From assembly GCA_945861245.1 (NCBI GenBank), contig CAMAUE010000003.1, positions 1 to 64,000 of the forward strand: 64,000 nt of DNA, given 5' to 3'. Source of the stretch: Singulisphaera sp. GP187 (GTDB lineage: Bacteria; Planctomycetota; Planctomycetia; Gemmatales; Gemmataceae). A model generated the notes under the pieces. That model saw nothing but the letters and a program-made list of their open reading frames with translations, had not been told where the DNA came from and ran no database searches. The translations under genes were made by a program, and so were the position numbers. Positions 18,730 to 27,873 of the stretch are shown here, in pieces; within the stretch, counting starts at the first letter, position 1, and every line of letters starts with the position of its first letter.

Positions 18730-21552
18730 ATGACGCGATATTTGATCGGCATTGACCTCGGAACAACGAACAGCGCGGTGGCGTATATCGATCTGGCGAG
18801 CGGGAAGTTCGGCGTTGGCGGCGCACCGGCGATTCACCCGTTCGCGATTTCGCAGCTTGTCGCTCCCGCGGAGTCCGCGCCGCGGCCGCTGTTGCCGTCG
18901 TTTCTGTATCTTCCGGGTAGCCACGATCTACCGGCCGGCGCGACGGCCTTGCCCTGGAATCCGGCATCTCCCTACGCGGTCGGCGAATTTGCACGCAATC
19001 ATGGCGCCAAGGTTCCGGGTCGGCTAGTCACGTCGGCCAAGTCATGGTTGTGCCATGCGGGTGTCGATCGCTCGGCCCCGCTGCTGCCGTGGAGTGCGCC
19101 GCCGGATGTTGTACGCATCTCGCCTGTTGAAGCCTCCATGCGTTATTTGCGTCACATCGTCGAGGCGTGGAATCACACGATGGCGGCGAAGCACGCGGAG
19201 TACCGCTTCGAGAAACAGGCGGTTGTCCTCACCGTGCCCGCATCGTTCGATGATGTCGCACGCACGCTCACCGTCGAGGCGGCACGGAAGGCGGGTATCG
19301 AAAATCTCACGCTGCTCGAAGAACCGCAAGCCGCGTTCTACTGCTGGCTCGCGACGCACAGCCCGCAGGAAGCCGCTCGGCTCAAGCCGGGCGATCACTG
19401 TCTCGTCGTGGACGTCGGCGGCGGGACGACCGATTTCAGCCTCATCCAGGCCGGCGAGCATCAGGGCGGGTTGACGTTCTTGCGCCAGGCCGTCGGCGAT
19501 CATCTCCTGCTCGGCGGCGATAACATGGACCTCGCCCTGGCCAAGTTCATCGAAACGAAACTGCCCGCCGCCGGGAAACTCGATGCGGCTCAGTACAGCC
19601 TGCTCACGCAAGCCTGTCGGCAAGGTAAGGAAACGCTGCTCGGCGCCACGCCGCCGGACCGACATTCGGTCACCGTGATGGGGCGAGGCCGATCGGTCAT
19701 CGGCGGTTCGCTGAATGCGACACTGACGCCTGACGAGGTGCGCAAGATCATCCTCGACGGCTTTTTCCCAAGCGTCGAGAAAAACGCTGAGCCGACGCGC
19801 GGCGCACGCACCGGCCTGCACGAGATGGGCCTGCCCTATGTCAACGATCCAGCGATCACGCGGCATCTGGCCAGCTTCCTCAAGAAGCATCTCTCTGCAA
19901 CCGGCGAGACGATTGCTCCGAACGCCATCCTCTTCAACGGCGGCGTCTTCACAGCCGGCGCGTTGCGCGAGCGTATCGTACAGGTGCTGCATCACTGGTT
20001 TGATGGGCAACAGAAAAATTGGCAGCCGCTCGTGCTGACCAACCCATCGCTCGACCTCGCCGTCGCTTTGGGAGCGGCTTACTTCGGCTGGCTGAAGCAT
20101 ACCGGCGGGCGACGCATCGGCGGCGGTATGGCGCGGTCGTACTATCTCGGCATCAACGCCGAGGCCAAGAGCGAAACGAAAACGACCGTACTTTGCGTTG
20201 TGCCTCAGCATCTTGAGGAAGGCCAGGAGATCGATCTCGCCAAGCCGGAGTTGGAACTATCGCTGGGCCAACCGGTGATGTTTCCGCTTTTCTCGTCAAC
20301 CGTGCGCGCTTCGGACAAGGCCGGCGATTTACTCGATGTCGCGCCGTCGCAACTCTTGCACATGCCGCCGTTGCACACGGTGCTTCGTGGCGGCAAGCGC
20401 AGCGGCACGAAGAGCGTGCCCGTCACCCTCTCGGCACGCTGTACGGAGATCGGCACGCTCGAGCTTTTCTGTGTCGCGAAGGACGGTCACAACCGCTGGC
20501 GGCTTGAGTTCAACACCCGCGACATCGTCCGGGATGAGGACGACGGCGAGAACAACGAAAAAGCAAGCGCTCCGACCGATGTCTGGCCCGAGGAGTTGGT
20601 GCAAGCTGCCGCCGAGCGAATTCGCGCGGTTTATTCGGGGAACGCCGAATCATCGGATCCGAAGCAGTTGACGAAAGAGCTTGAAGTCGCACTGGATGCC
20701 GGGCGCGACAAATGGCCGACCGGGCTGTGCCGACGCATGTGGGAGTTCTTGATCGCCGCCGCCGATCACCGCAAGGCCTCACCGGCGCATCTATCACGCT
20801 GGTACAACCTTGTCGGCTTCACGTTGCGACCGGGATTCGGCGATGGCATGGACAAGTTTCGCGTTGAGCAACTGTGGAAGCTGTTGCATTCCGCGCCGAA
20901 GGGCGCGAAAGCGGGCCTCATTCAGCCCGAAGGCGGGGCCGACTTCTGGATCATGTGGCGCCGCGTCGCCGGCGGGTTGACGACCGGTTTGCAGACGACG
21001 CTCTTCAATCGCTTGCGCCCGGTGCTGTTGCCGAAAAGCAGCGGCCCGAAACCGTCGGCGAATGAATTCACGGAGATGTGGCGCGCCGCCGCGGCGCTCG
21101 AACGACTTGACCTGAAGTCGAAAGAGCAACTCGGCGAAGCAGCGTTGAAAAGCTGCCGGCGCAGTCCCACGTCGCCGCATGCATTCTTTGCGCTGACTCG
21201 CCTCGGCGCTCGGGTGTTGCTCTATGGGCCGCTGAATGCGGTGCTGCACCCGCAGGTCGTGCAAAAGTGGATCGACGCCCTACTGCCGTTCGAGCCTGGC
21301 CATCAAAGCGAGCGCATCGCATTTTCGTTTTGCCTGGCACAACTCGCGCGACGCAGCGGCCAGCGGGCGATCGACATTGACGACGCGCATCAAGAACAGG
21401 TGTTGGCCGCGCTTCGAGCGCAGCATGCGCCGGCGCATTGGATTCGCATGGTGGAGGAGGTCGTCGAACTGGATGCGGACGAACAGAGTCAAATGTTCGG
21501 CGAGGCATTGCCCATTGGTTTGCGGTTGATCAAAACAGAGGCAACAGAGTAA
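18730..21552 (+). CDS. Hsp70 family protein with long C-terminal extension
   Basis: MTRYLIGIDLGTTNSAVAYIDL; LVVDVGGGTTDFSLIQAG; NAILFNGGVFTAGALRERI. Confidence 0.9.
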   Translation: MTRYLIGIDLGTTNSAVAYIDLASGKFGVGGAPAIHPFAISQLVAPAESAPRPLLPSFLYLPGSHDLPAGATALPWNPASPYAVGEFARNHGAKVPGRLVTSAKSWLCHAGVDRSAPLLPWSAPPDVVRISPVEASMRYLRHIVEAWNHTMAAKHAEYRFEKQAVVLTVPASFDDVARTLTVEAARKAGIENLTLLEEPQAAFYCWLATHSPQEAARLKPGDHCLVVDVGGGTTDFSLIQAGEHQGGLTFLRQAVGDHLLLGGDNMDLALAKFIETKLPAAGKLDAAQYSLLTQACRQGKETLLGATPPDRHSVTVMGRGRSVIGGSLNATLTPDEVRKIILDGFFPSVEKNAEPTRGARTGLHEMGLPYVNDPAITRHLASFLKKHLSATGETIAPNAILFNGGVFTAGALRERIVQVLHHWFDGQQKNWQPLVLTNPSLDLAVALGAAYFGWLKHTGGRRIGGGMARSYYLGINAEAKSETKTTVLCVVPQHLEEGQEIDLAKPELELSLGQPVMFPLFSSTVRASDKAGDLLDVAPSQLLHMPPLHTVLRGGKRSGTKSVPVTLSARCTEIGTLELFCVAKDGHNRWRLEFNTRDIVRDEDDGENNEKASAPTDVWPEELVQAAAERIRAVYSGNAESSDPKQLTKELEVALDAGRDKWPTGLCRRMWEFLIAAADHRKASPAHLSRWYNLVGFTLRPGFGDGMDKFRVEQLWKLLHSAPKGAKAGLIQPEGGADFWIMWRRVAGGLTTGLQTTLFNRLRPVLLPKSSGPKPSANEFTEMWRAAAALERLDLKSKEQLGEAALKSCRRSPTSPHAFFALTRLGARVLLYGPLNAVLHPQVVQKWIDALLPFEPGHQSERIAFSFCLAQLARRSGQRAIDIDDAHQEQVLAALRAQHAPAHWIRMVEEVVELDADEQSQMFGEALPIGLRLIKTEATE

Positions 21553-21562
21553 GGACCCCGCC

Positions 21563-22465
21563 ATGGACCCCGCTTGCTTGACCTTCCAACTCACCGACGC
21601 GGAGCGCCGCCATGTCAACGAGCATGGCTACCTCGTGATACCCGATGCGCTGGACCGGGCGATGCTCGATCGCTTGATCGCTGCGGTCGATCGAGTCGAT
21701 GCTCGCGAACGCACACCGACGTTTGGCAGCGAGCGCCTTCTGTCGTTCGCGAACATTCTGCCCGAGGATGCCGCGTTTGTCGATTTGATGGATTGGCCTC
21801 GCGTATTCCCGAAAGTCTGGGGTATTCTCGGCTGGAACATCTACGCCTATCACACGCACCTCGACGTGACGCCGCGCTTGGCGCAACCGCCGGCCAATCC
21901 GGTCGCCTGGCATCAAGACAGCATGCGCGTCAACGAAGAACTCGAGTTTCACCCCCGGCCACGCTTGTCGCTCAAGGTCGGCTACTACCTCACCGACACG
22001 TCAGGCCCCAACTGGGGCAACACGCTGCTGCTGCCTGATTCGCACTTGCAGGACGAACTCGACACGCCGAACGACGGCGTTAGCAGTCCCGCAGGTGCTG
22101 TGCCATTGCGCGTGTCGGCGGGCTCGGCCCTCGTCCTCGACCGTCGGCTATGGCATTCGCGCAGCCCGAACTTCGGGCCGCATACACGCAAGGTGATCTG
22201 GATGGGTTACGCCTATCGCTGGATGCGTCCGAAAGACGAAATGACCGTCGCGAACCTGATCCCCGCTGCCGACCCGATCCGCCAGCAACTCCTCGGCATC
22301 GGCTCGGCGAACAGCGCCTACGACCCCGAAGACCGCGACGTCCCCCTGCGAACCTGGCTCGAGGAACATCTCCCCAACGACGCCCGCTGGTCCACCCACC
22401 ACAACAAACCTCAAGCCCGTCCGCCCCTCTACGGCACCCGTGGCAAAAACACGGGACGGCGATGA
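21563..22465 (+). CDS. Phytanoyl-CoA dioxygenase family protein
   Basis: HVNEHGYLVIPDALDRAMLDRLIAAVDRV; WHQDSMRVNEELE; SALVLDRRLWHSRSPNFGPHTRKVIWMGYAYRWM. Confidence 0.88.
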   Translation: MDPACLTFQLTDAERRHVNEHGYLVIPDALDRAMLDRLIAAVDRVDARERTPTFGSERLLSFANILPEDAAFVDLMDWPRVFPKVWGILGWNIYAYHTHLDVTPRLAQPPANPVAWHQDSMRVNEELEFHPRPRLSLKVGYYLTDTSGPNWGNTLLLPDSHLQDELDTPNDGVSSPAGAVPLRVSAGSALVLDRRLWHSRSPNFGPHTRKVIWMGYAYRWMRPKDEMTVANLIPAADPIRQQLLGIGSANSAYDPEDRDVPLRTWLEEHLPNDARWSTHHNKPQARPPLYGTRGKNTGRR

Positions 22466-22771
22466 CCGCTGGCTCGATCGACGAACATTCCCCGTTTACC
22501 CTGGTTCCAAAGCTCCGATTTGGGAACCCACCGTCTCGAAACGCCGTCTTGAGAAGTCTGAAATCGCCCGAATCCGATCAAGCGAAATCTAGTTGCTTGA
22601 CAGCCCGTTCTCAGACGGAAGTTTGACAACGAGGAAATAAACAACACACCACCGGAACCTCGCATCCACATCTGCGTTTAATGGGTGACAGGATATTTCG
22701 CAATGGGCATGACAAGTTCATTCCCAAGCTGATACAATGGAAGTGGTTTGCATTCATCCAGGGGGGCCTTC

Positions 22772-24190
22772 ATGTTTACGCTTACCGATAATACTAAAGT
22801 TCCGACCTGCCAGGGCACAACCCGGCGGGATTTCCTCAAAATCGGCAGTCTCGCCCTTGGCGGGTTGACGTTGCCACAGTTGCTCGCGGCTCGCGCTCAA
22901 GGGGATGCTCGCACTCGACAGCTGGTGAAGGATAAGTCGGTTGTGTTTTTGTTTTTGCAGGGTGGCCCTTCGCAGATCGAATTGTTCGATCCAAAGATGT
23001 CGGCCCCGGCGGAGATTCGCAGCCTCACCGGCGAAGTGCAGACGCGCATTCCTGGCGTCACATTCGGCGGCAACTTCTCGCGGCTCGCCAACATGGCGGA
23101 CAAGATTTCAATCGTGCGGTCGTTCGCCACGGGCAACGCCGACCACCAGAATTACATGACCACGGCGAGCGGCGACAATCCGACCCGCGCTCCGATGGGT
23201 TCACTCTATGCCCGCGTCGCCGGCGCGAACAACAACCGCACCGGTATCCCGACGAACGTGCTCGTGCCCCCGGAAGCCGTCATCCAGAACTTCCGCTTTC
23301 CGCAAAACTTTGAAACGCAATCGCTGCAAAAGCTCGTGCAGTCGAGTCAAAATCTCGGTGCGAGCTACAGCTTCTTCGACCCGTCGGGCGGCGGCGAACT
23401 GCGCCAAAACCTCGACCTGCGCATCTCGCGCGATCGCCTGACCGACCGCCGAGCGCTGCTGCAACAGCTCGACACGTTCCGCCGTGCCGCCGATGCGACG
23501 CATGCCTTCGACAACATTGGCGTTTACGAACAACAGGCGTACGAGCTACTTCTCCGCGGCGTTGCTGAGGCGTTCGACGTCTCACGCGAAGATCCGCGTT
23601 TGCTCGCACGCTACGACACGAGCGGTCTGTTCAGCCTGGCCGACGTGCATCGCTGGGGTGACATGAGGCGCTCGTCGAACCTGCTCGGCAAACAGATGCT
23701 CCTCGCGCGTCGGCTTTGCGAGGCCGGCTGCGGCTTCGTCACCGTCATGGACGCCGGCTGGGACATGCACTCCAACAGCAACGGTCCGCGCAACCTCGGC
23801 GGCATGATGTGGCTTGGCACGCAGGTTGACCATGCCGTCTCCGCGTTCCTCGAAGATGTCGAAGCTCGCGGCCTGAGCGACAAGATTCTGCTCGTCGTCA
23901 CCGGCGAAATGGGCCGCACGCCACGTATCAACAACAACGGTGGCCGCGATCACTGGGCGACGCTCGCTCCGCTGCTGGTTGCCGGTGGCGGTTTGCGCAT
24001 GGGCCAAGTGATCGGCCAATCGGACCGCCAGGCCGGTGCTCCCGCAACCGAACGCTACACGCCGCAACATCTGTTGGCGACGATCATGCAGACGGTGTTC
24101 GACACCGCCGAGGTCCGCTTGCAATCGAGCTTGCCGCGCGATGTCGAGCGAGCCGTCACGAGCGGCACGCCGATTCGCGAGTTGGTGTAA
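22772..24190 (+). CDS. DUF1501 domain protein (Tat-exported)
   Basis: TTRRDFLKIGSLALGGLTLPQLLAA Tat signal; VFLFLQGGPSQIELFDPK; GEMGRTPRINNNGGRDHWATLAPLLVAGGGLRMGQVIGQSD. Confidence 0.93.
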   Translation: MFTLTDNTKVPTCQGTTRRDFLKIGSLALGGLTLPQLLAARAQGDARTRQLVKDKSVVFLFLQGGPSQIELFDPKMSAPAEIRSLTGEVQTRIPGVTFGGNFSRLANMADKISIVRSFATGNADHQNYMTTASGDNPTRAPMGSLYARVAGANNNRTGIPTNVLVPPEAVIQNFRFPQNFETQSLQKLVQSSQNLGASYSFFDPSGGGELRQNLDLRISRDRLTDRRALLQQLDTFRRAADATHAFDNIGVYEQQAYELLLRGVAEAFDVSREDPRLLARYDTSGLFSLADVHRWGDMRRSSNLLGKQMLLARRLCEAGCGFVTVMDAGWDMHSNSNGPRNLGGMMWLGTQVDHAVSAFLEDVEARGLSDKILLVVTGEMGRTPRINNNGGRDHWATLAPLLVAGGGLRMGQVIGQSDRQAGAPATERYTPQHLLATIMQTVFDTAEVRLQSSLPRDVERAVTSGTPIRELV

Positions 24191-24199
24191 TCGATGTTC

Positions 24200-24259
24200 G
24201 TCCGAGCCTGAGCGCCAGCGAAGGGCACAAGCGGCCCATCTCTGTCGCTCGGGCTCGGA
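24200..24259. repeat. Family C palindromic repeat
   Basis: GTCCGAGCCTGAGCGCCAGCGA ... TCGCTCGGGCTCGGAT. Confidence 0.75.
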
Positions 24260-24283
24260 TCGATTCGGTAGGGAAGATGTGAC

Positions 24284-24763
24284 ATGCCAGCCACCATAAC
24301 CGAGCCGCTTGACGTTCTCTATGAATTGGACGAAACCGCATGGCTGGAAACCATGTCGGCTTTAGCAGCGGAAGGTCGTCTCGCGGAAATGGACTTCGCC
24401 AACCTGCGTGAGTACCTAGCCGACATGGCAAAACGTGATCGCCGCGAAGTGTTCAGTCGGCTTCGGCTACTGCTCGCCCACCTTCTGAAGTGGGAGTACC
24501 AAGCAGATCATCGCACTGGCACTTGGCGTAGTACGATCTTAACCCAGCGATCGGACCTTCAAAAAATTCTCGATAGCGAAACGCTCCACAACCATGCAAC
24601 CATTGTGCTTGGTTATGCGTATTCCGAAGCACGCAAACAGGCCGCTGCCGAGACGGAGTTACCTCGCGACACCTTTCCATCGAGTTGCCCGTGGGACCTG
24701 GAAACTGTGCTGACGGATGATGATGACGCCGACTTAATACGCGCTTCCCTTAGCCGAGCGTGA
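24284..24763 (+). CDS. DUF29 family protein, copy 1
   Basis: LYELDETAWLETMSALAAEGRLAEMDFANLREYLADMAKRDRREVFSRLRLLLAHLLKWEYQ. Confidence 0.8.
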   Translation: MPATITEPLDVLYELDETAWLETMSALAAEGRLAEMDFANLREYLADMAKRDRREVFSRLRLLLAHLLKWEYQADHRTGTWRSTILTQRSDLQKILDSETLHNHATIVLGYAYSEARKQAAAETELPRDTFPSSCPWDLETVLTDDDDADLIRASLSRA

Positions 24764-24793
24764 ATTGGTTCGGGCGACGAGACTCACACGAAC

Positions 24794-25234
24794 ATGACCA
24801 CCACCGAACTGGTGCCTTTGCGGCTGCTATACGAGCAAGACGAAACAGCCTGGTTGGAAACCATGTGGGCTTTAGCAGCGGAAGGTTGTTTCGCGGAAAT
24901 GGACTTCACGAACCTGAGCGAGTACCTTGCAGACATGGCCAAACGCGATCGCCGTGAAGTTAAGAATCGGCTGGTTCTTCTGCAGCATCTTCTGAAATGG
25001 GAATGCCAACCGAATCACCGTTCCGGATCATGGAAGGCGACGATTATGGAACAGCGCCGAATGCTGGAAGATATGCTTGATAGTGGGACGCTACATAATC
25101 ACGCAGAAGCGATACTCGCGAAGACCTACGATCGTGCGCGAGAAGAGGCAGCGGCCGAGACGGAGTTGCCGTTGGATAGTTTTCCGCAAAGTTGCCCGTG
25201 GGACCTGGAATCGTTGCTCACGGCCAGACGGTGA
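24794..25234 (+). CDS. DUF29 family protein, copy 2 (tandem paralogue)
   Basis: LYEQDETAWLETMWALAAEGCFAEMDFTNLSEYLADMAKRDRREVKNRLVLLQHLLKWECQ; near-identical N-terminal half to copy 1. Confidence 0.8.
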   Translation: MTTTELVPLRLLYEQDETAWLETMWALAAEGCFAEMDFTNLSEYLADMAKRDRREVKNRLVLLQHLLKWECQPNHRSGSWKATIMEQRRMLEDMLDSGTLHNHAEAILAKTYDRAREEAAAETELPLDSFPQSCPWDLESLLTARR

Positions 25235-25345
25235 AATTCGATAGGCCAAATTTGCACTATCCTTCGCCCCACTTGAATACCTCCCGCCGCCAGTTTGTTG
25301 ACCAAAAAATCATACCGCTACTTCAGCAGTTTCCATGAGGCATCA

Positions 25346-27820
25346 ATGAACCTGCGAGCCATTCTAATTGCCGTTATGGTTTTTTCGACAACGGGGTGGA
25401 ACGTCCGCCCGGTTGCCGGGGGCGATGTCGTGACGCCGCAGCGCATCTCCGCCATGCCAACTCGGTTCACGCTGAGCGGCCGCGACGCTTGGCGACAGCT
25501 TGTCGTCACGGGCGACATCGCCAACAAACTTCCGCGTGATCTGACCGGGGCCGTCGGCTACGATGCCCAGCCGGAAAATATTGTCGCCATCGATAAGACC
25601 GGATTGGTCACGCCGCTCACCGAAGGTAAGGCCACCATCACGATCACCGCGAAAGGGGCGGCGCCGGTAAAGATCGACGTCGAAGTCGCCAATCTCGTTA
25701 ACGAGCCGACTGTCAATTTTGCCAATCAGATCGTGCCCATCCTCACAAAGTTCGCCTGTAACTCTGGCGGATGCCATGGCAAAGCATCGGGGCAGAATAA
25801 CTTCAAGCTCTCGCTACTCGGTTTTGAACCCGAAGAGGACTACGAATACCTCGTCAAAGAAGCACGCGGCGGCCGACGCATCGTGACGACCGCGCCGGAC
25901 CACAGCATGTTGCTAACGAAAGCGACGGGCGCCATGGCGCACGGCGGCGGCAAAAAGTTCGCGGCGGATTCGCCGTACTATCGCCTGATCCGCCGCTGGA
26001 TCGAGCAGGGCACGCCGTACGGCCATGCGAACGATCCCGTCGTCACCCGCATCGAGGTCATGCCTCGCGAACGAATCATGGATCGGCGATCCTCCCAGCA
26101 ACTCGCCGTCATCGCTCATTTGAGCGATGGCAGCACGCTCGACGTCACACGCATGACCCAGTTCGAAACCAACGAGAAGGATATCGCTGAGCCCACCGAC
26201 ACGGGACTCGTACGGACTGGCAATACGCCCGGCGTTGTCGCGGTAATGGCGAGGTTTCAGGCCCACGTCGATACCTTCCGCGCCGTTGTGCCTCTTGGTG
26301 AGACGGTTGCCAAGCTGCCCAAGGCCAACAATTTCGTTGACGAATTGGTCTTCAAGCAACTAAAGACGCTCGGGCTTCCGCCATCAGAATTGGTGGACGA
26401 CGGGACGTTTCTGCGCCGCGTGACGATTGACATCGCCGGCCGACTGCCGACGCAGAAAGAGACCGAGGATTTTCTCGCCAACAAAGATCCCGAACGGCAC
26501 GCCAAGCTGGTTGATTTACTTCTGGAAAGTAAGGACTATGCCGACTATTTCGCGGCCAAGTGGAGTTCGATCCTTCGCAATCGCCGGAAGACGATCAACG
26601 ACGCGCCGCAGCCGACCTTCTCCTTCCACGCCTGGATTCGCGAGTGCCTGGAAAAGAACCTGCCCTACGATCAATTCGTTCGCCAAGTGCTGACGGCAAC
26701 GGGCGAGGAAGTCAAGACACCGCCGGTGCAGTGGTATCGCGAGGTCAAGGACGCACCTTCGCAACTCGAAGACATGGCGCAGCTTTTCCTCGGTCAGCGC
26801 ATCGGCTGCGCGAAGTGCCATCACCATCCGTTCGAGAAATGGAACACGGACGATTATTGGGGCCTGGCAGCTTTCTTCTCGCGTGTCGCAATCAAGGAAG
26901 CGAAGAAGGGCAAAAAGAAGGGCGACCCGGGCGATGCCTTCATGGTCATGATTAAGCCGGGCAAAGCCGAGGCGGCCAATCCGAAAACCAAGCAATCGAT
27001 CAAGCCGCGTGGGCTGGGCGGCAAAGACGTGATTCTCGCCGCGGACGAAGATCCACGCCAGAAACTCGTTGACTGGATGGTCGAGAAAGACAACCCGTTC
27101 TTCGCGGCTACGCTTGCAAATCGCTATTGGAAGCATTTCTTCAGTCGAGGCCTGGTTGAACCCGAAGACGATCTGCGCGTGACCAATCCCGCCACGAATC
27201 CCGAACTGCTCGACGCGCTCGCCAGGCATTTCATGACCAGAAAATTCGACATGAAAAGCCTGGTGCGGGTCATCTGTACGTCGAACACCTATCGGCTTAA
27301 CTCGATTCCTAACACGCACAACGCTGACGATCGCCAAAATTTCTCGCGATTCATCCCGCGTCGGCTCCACGCCGAGGTGCTGCATGACGCGATCGACCAA
27401 GTGACGTTGAGCAAGCCGGCATTCAAGGGCGTGCCCGCCGGCACACGGGCAGTGCAGTTGCCTGACAATATGTTCGAGTCGTATTTCTTGAGCGTTTTCG
27501 GCCGGCCTGACTTCGCCAGCGCATGCGAGTGCGAACGCAGTTCGGATACGAACCTGGCGCAGTGCTTGTTGCTGTACAACTCGGCCGATCTCATGAAGAA
27601 GGTAGCGGGGCAACGCGTCAAGAATATCCTTGGCGACAAACGGTCCCATGCGGAGCGTCTGAAGGAACTCTACATCATCACGTTTTCACGCCAGCCCACG
27701 GTCGACGAGTTGGCCAGAATGACAGCGTATATCGAAGCTCGACCCACCGCGACCGCATCCGCCTACGAAGATGTTGTCTGGGCACTATTGAATACGAAAG
27801 AGTTCTTGTTCAATCATTGA
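25346..27820 (+). CDS. DUF1549 and DUF1553 domain protein with N-terminal Ig-like region and cysteine motif
   Basis: KFACNSGGCHGKASGQNNFKLSLLGF; FVDELVFKQLKTLGLPPSELVDDGTFLRRVTIDIAGRLPT; LVDWMVEKDNPFFAATLANRYWKHFFSRGLVEPEDDLR. Confidence 0.92.
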   Translation: MNLRAILIAVMVFSTTGWNVRPVAGGDVVTPQRISAMPTRFTLSGRDAWRQLVVTGDIANKLPRDLTGAVGYDAQPENIVAIDKTGLVTPLTEGKATITITAKGAAPVKIDVEVANLVNEPTVNFANQIVPILTKFACNSGGCHGKASGQNNFKLSLLGFEPEEDYEYLVKEARGGRRIVTTAPDHSMLLTKATGAMAHGGGKKFAADSPYYRLIRRWIEQGTPYGHANDPVVTRIEVMPRERIMDRRSSQQLAVIAHLSDGSTLDVTRMTQFETNEKDIAEPTDTGLVRTGNTPGVVAVMARFQAHVDTFRAVVPLGETVAKLPKANNFVDELVFKQLKTLGLPPSELVDDGTFLRRVTIDIAGRLPTQKETEDFLANKDPERHAKLVDLLLESKDYADYFAAKWSSILRNRRKTINDAPQPTFSFHAWIRECLEKNLPYDQFVRQVLTATGEEVKTPPVQWYREVKDAPSQLEDMAQLFLGQRIGCAKCHHHPFEKWNTDDYWGLAAFFSRVAIKEAKKGKKKGDPGDAFMVMIKPGKAEAANPKTKQSIKPRGLGGKDVILAADEDPRQKLVDWMVEKDNPFFAATLANRYWKHFFSRGLVEPEDDLRVTNPATNPELLDALARHFMTRKFDMKSLVRVICTSNTYRLNSIPNTHNADDRQNFSRFIPRRLHAEVLHDAIDQVTLSKPAFKGVPAGTRAVQLPDNMFESYFLSVFGRPDFASACECERSSDTNLAQCLLLYNSADLMKKVAGQRVKNILGDKRSHAERLKELYIITFSRQPTVDELARMTAYIEARPTATASAYEDVVWALLNTKEFLFNH

Positions 27821-27873
27821 GGTCGGTTGCCATGTTACCCCCTTCGTCGGCGCGAGGTCAACATGGCGTGTTA

